The translations under genes and the position numbers were made by a program. From an uncultured Bacteroidales bacterium (lineage in GTDB: Bacteria > Bacteroidota > Bacteroidia > Bacteroidales > Muribaculaceae): a stretch of 64,000 nucleotides of DNA. Location: positions 62,001 through 126,000 of the forward strand of contig CAJLWO010000002.1 of assembly GCA_905210435.1 (NCBI GenBank). Direction: 5' to 3'. Position 1 is the first letter of the stretch. Each line of letters opens with the position of its first letter. The notes under the pieces were generated by a model. That model saw nothing but the letters and a program-made list of their open reading frames with translations, searched no databases and was not told the origin of the DNA. This document shows positions 62,232 to 64,000 of this stretch, piece by piece.

Positions 62232-64000
62232 ATGAAATATAGATTATTGGTAACAATATTTTGCGCAACCCTTGCTATAGCGGCAATGGCGCAGACGGAA
62301 ACGCCCGACAGCGTAAAGACACAAGAACTTGACGAGGTGGTTGTCGAAGCCCAAATGCAGCGCACTAACGCTACATCTTCAACATATACCCCGACCTCAA
62401 GGCAGAAATCGTCCGCGCAAAACGCCATTGACCTTTTGCGACAGCTCGCCATTCCGCAAATCAACATCAATCTTGTTGACAATGCGGTTACGACACCAAG
62501 CGGTCAGAATGTCGCGGTCTATATCAACTATATCCCTGCCTCGGCAGAGGAAATCGAGGGTATTATGACATCTGATGTGCGGCGTGTCGAATATCTCGAT
62601 TTTCCTACCGACCCTCGTTTTCAGAGCAACGAGCATGTAGTCAATTTCATCATGCAGAAATACGAATACGGCGGCTACACCAAAGCGACGGTAAATGAAA
62701 ATTTCTTTGTGGGAAAACTGTCAAGCCGTGCTTCAATATATTCAAAGTTCGCATATAAGCGAATGACATACGATTTATATGCAGGTGCGTCAAATCACGA
62801 CATCAGACATTCAGGTACATCAACCATTGGGAACTATACTCTTGAAAACGCCGCCGGCGAACCGTACCTTATTACGCGAAACGAAATATTCGACAACTCT
62901 CATTTCAGGTATAACCAGTACCCCGTTACGTTCAGAGCCATTTACGATTCCGACAAAGTGCAGATTGCAAACACTGTCGGCTTTAACTTCGATCAGTCGC
63001 CGACGGCTGAAACATCCGGCAAGCTGTCGTTTGTACCCCGACAGGCAGAAGACTACGAATATAGCAGATACGAGCCTTATACCAGCCGTTATATTATATG
63101 GTCTGGCAATTACTATTTCATTCTGCCCCGAAATTTCCATCTTAGCGTTTCGCCTGGCATAAATTACGGACACACAAACAACAATTACCGCTATCAGACT
63201 TCAGCCACTGATGCCATAGTAAACGACTCAAGGGAAAATGTATGGCAGTTCAGGGGCAGCGCCACTCTTTACAAGATATTCACAGACAGACAAAACGGCT
63301 TCTTCCGCGCTTATTACGGTTCCACATCCAATGATGTGAGCTATTTAGGCACATCTCCTTACGACAATGATTTCCTCGACACCTATGCCGGAGCCGCGCT
63401 CGGTTACAGCTTCTCCAACAATCAATGGAATGTGAGTGCTGATGTGGCTCTGCAATGGGAGAAGAACAAAATCAACGACCAGTCCGTTTCAGAGGTCTAT
63501 CCTCTCGCTAATGTATCAGCCGGATTCTCTCCTTCACAGAAACATTCTTTCCGCGCATACTTCCATTTCGGCGCGAACTATCCCGGTGCAAGCGAGAAAA
63601 CGCCGAATATACTGCAACAGAACGAACTGATGTACTATACCGGCAATCCCGAAATCGGACTTTCCCGACAGGTTACATTCAACCTATCTTACAACTGGAT
63701 GCCGTCTAACAGATTCTCGGCTTCGGCTTTTGCCCAATACTTCGGAGAATATAACCTGTATGTGCCTGTTTACGAGCCATACGACGGTGGGACTGCTTTG
63801 CTTCGCACCTTTGAAACTGACGGCGACTATAACCGTACTCAAATCGGAATGTCGTTTAATTACAAACTGTTAAATGGCAATATTCAACTTGCGGCATCGC
63901 CCTCAATTTCAATCTATCGTATGACCGGATTATTTGACATTAAACGGAGTCCGTTCACTTGCAACGCATCGGTTACTTATTATCTTGGTAATTTCTACTT
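62232..64000 (+). CDS. Outer-membrane beta-barrel protein (OMP_b-brl_3/TonB-receptor-like), 5' part
   Basis: An open frame runs from ATG 62232 off the right edge; at least 589 residues are visible. The signal peptide is RLLVTIFCATLAIAAMAQ. The plug-like beginning QELDEVVVEAQMQR and AIDLLRQLAIPQINI follow, as in Bacteroidetes TonB-dependent receptor-like barrels (OMP_b-brl_3 group). The body shows many aromatic barrel strands (FFRAYYGSTSNDVSYLG, FRAYFHFGANYPGA). No N-terminal CarboxypepD_reg domain is present, unlike SusC proteins. Translated by hand; there are no stops in frame. Confidence 0.8.
   Translation, partial: MKYRLLVTIFCATLAIAAMAQTETPDSVKTQELDEVVVEAQMQRTNATSSTYTPTSRQKSSAQNAIDLLRQLAIPQININLVDNAVTTPSGQNVAVYINYIPASAEEIEGIMTSDVRRVEYLDFPTDPRFQSNEHVVNFIMQKYEYGGYTKATVNENFFVGKLSSRASIYSKFAYKRMTYDLYAGASNHDIRHSGTSTIGNYTLENAAGEPYLITRNEIFDNSHFRYNQYPVTFRAIYDSDKVQIANTVGFNFDQSPTAETSGKLSFVPRQAEDYEYSRYEPYTSRYIIWSGNYYFILPRNFHLSVSPGINYGHTNNNYRYQTSATDAIVNDSRENVWQFRGSATLYKIFTDRQNGFFRAYYGSTSNDVSYLGTSPYDNDFLDTYAGAALGYSFSNNQWNVSADVALQWEKNKINDQSVSEVYPLANVSAGFSPSQKHSFRAYFHFGANYPGASEKTPNILQQNELMYYTGNPEIGLSRQVTFNLSYNWMPSNRFSASAFAQYFGEYNLYVPVYEPYDGGTALLRTFETDGDYNRTQIGMSFNYKLLNGNIQLAASPSISIYRMTGLFDIKRSPFTCNASVTYYLGNFY

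Overview
The window looks like the chromosome of a gut Bacteroidales species, most likely Muribaculaceae. The signs are a moderately high GC content, promoters of the Bacteroidetes type (TTG, 19-20 bases, TAnnTTTG), a fused MurF-alanine racemase, an Ala/Lys/Glu-tailed ribosomal protein S16, a GSCFA protein, DUF4421, a DcaP-like porin and an OmpA protein with PorE-like architecture. This placement is inference from gene content; no 16S rRNA is present.

Positions 1-42600 are ordinary chromosomal backbone. In order they hold: the 3' end of a GHL10 glycosidase-like gene; ribD; a secreted EEP-family phosphatase/nuclease; a leftward branched-chain amino acid operon (ilvD-ilvB-ilvN-acyl-ACP thioesterase-secreted protein-ilvC); DUF4421, OmpA and GSCFA genes; murF-alr; xpt; and a patatin-barrel protein. 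A small low-GC islet follows (21.0-23.6 kb: four-helix protein, pRiA4b ORF-3 protein, GNAT/antitoxin-like pair). Then come pyrBI, a flavin reductase, glyA, plsC, groESL, a higBA toxin-antitoxin pair interrupted by a MITE, an NlpC/P60 hydrolase, ligA, two lipoproteins, rpsP, a porin and metH. The spacers carry several repeat families: two MITE-like families of about 185-193 bp, a BIME-like element of about 90 bp with ends reading GTAGGGACGCGAT, and a 338-bp nested palindrome.

At 42602 a tRNA-Arg(TCT) is followed by what reads as an integrative phage-related element running at least to 61054. It has a tyrosine recombinase behind an iteron- and operator-rich leader, a divergent repressor, a run of small DNA-binding proteins (two are paralogues) and a P4-alpha-like primase-helicase. 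An iteron/palindrome cluster that could be a replication origin comes next, then an ArdA antirestriction gene diverging from a probable long noncoding RNA. A leftward AT-rich two-gene cassette precedes a capsid and packaging operon: ClpP-like protease with a scaffold-like tail, major capsid protein, putative structural protein, phosphoribosyltransferase, a conserved unknown, a PLD-like protein, a small HTH protein, a TerS-like protein and TerL. I find no portal, neck, tail, lysis or holin gene. The element therefore resembles a capsid-forming satellite rather than a complete prophage, and it is the best candidate in the window for an undescribed system.

From 61.1 kb there is a rod-like structured RNA candidate, then an outer-membrane protein gene and the 5' part of a large beta-barrel protein gene that runs off the window. 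No copy of the tRNA 3' end was seen downstream, so the right edge of the element is unresolved.
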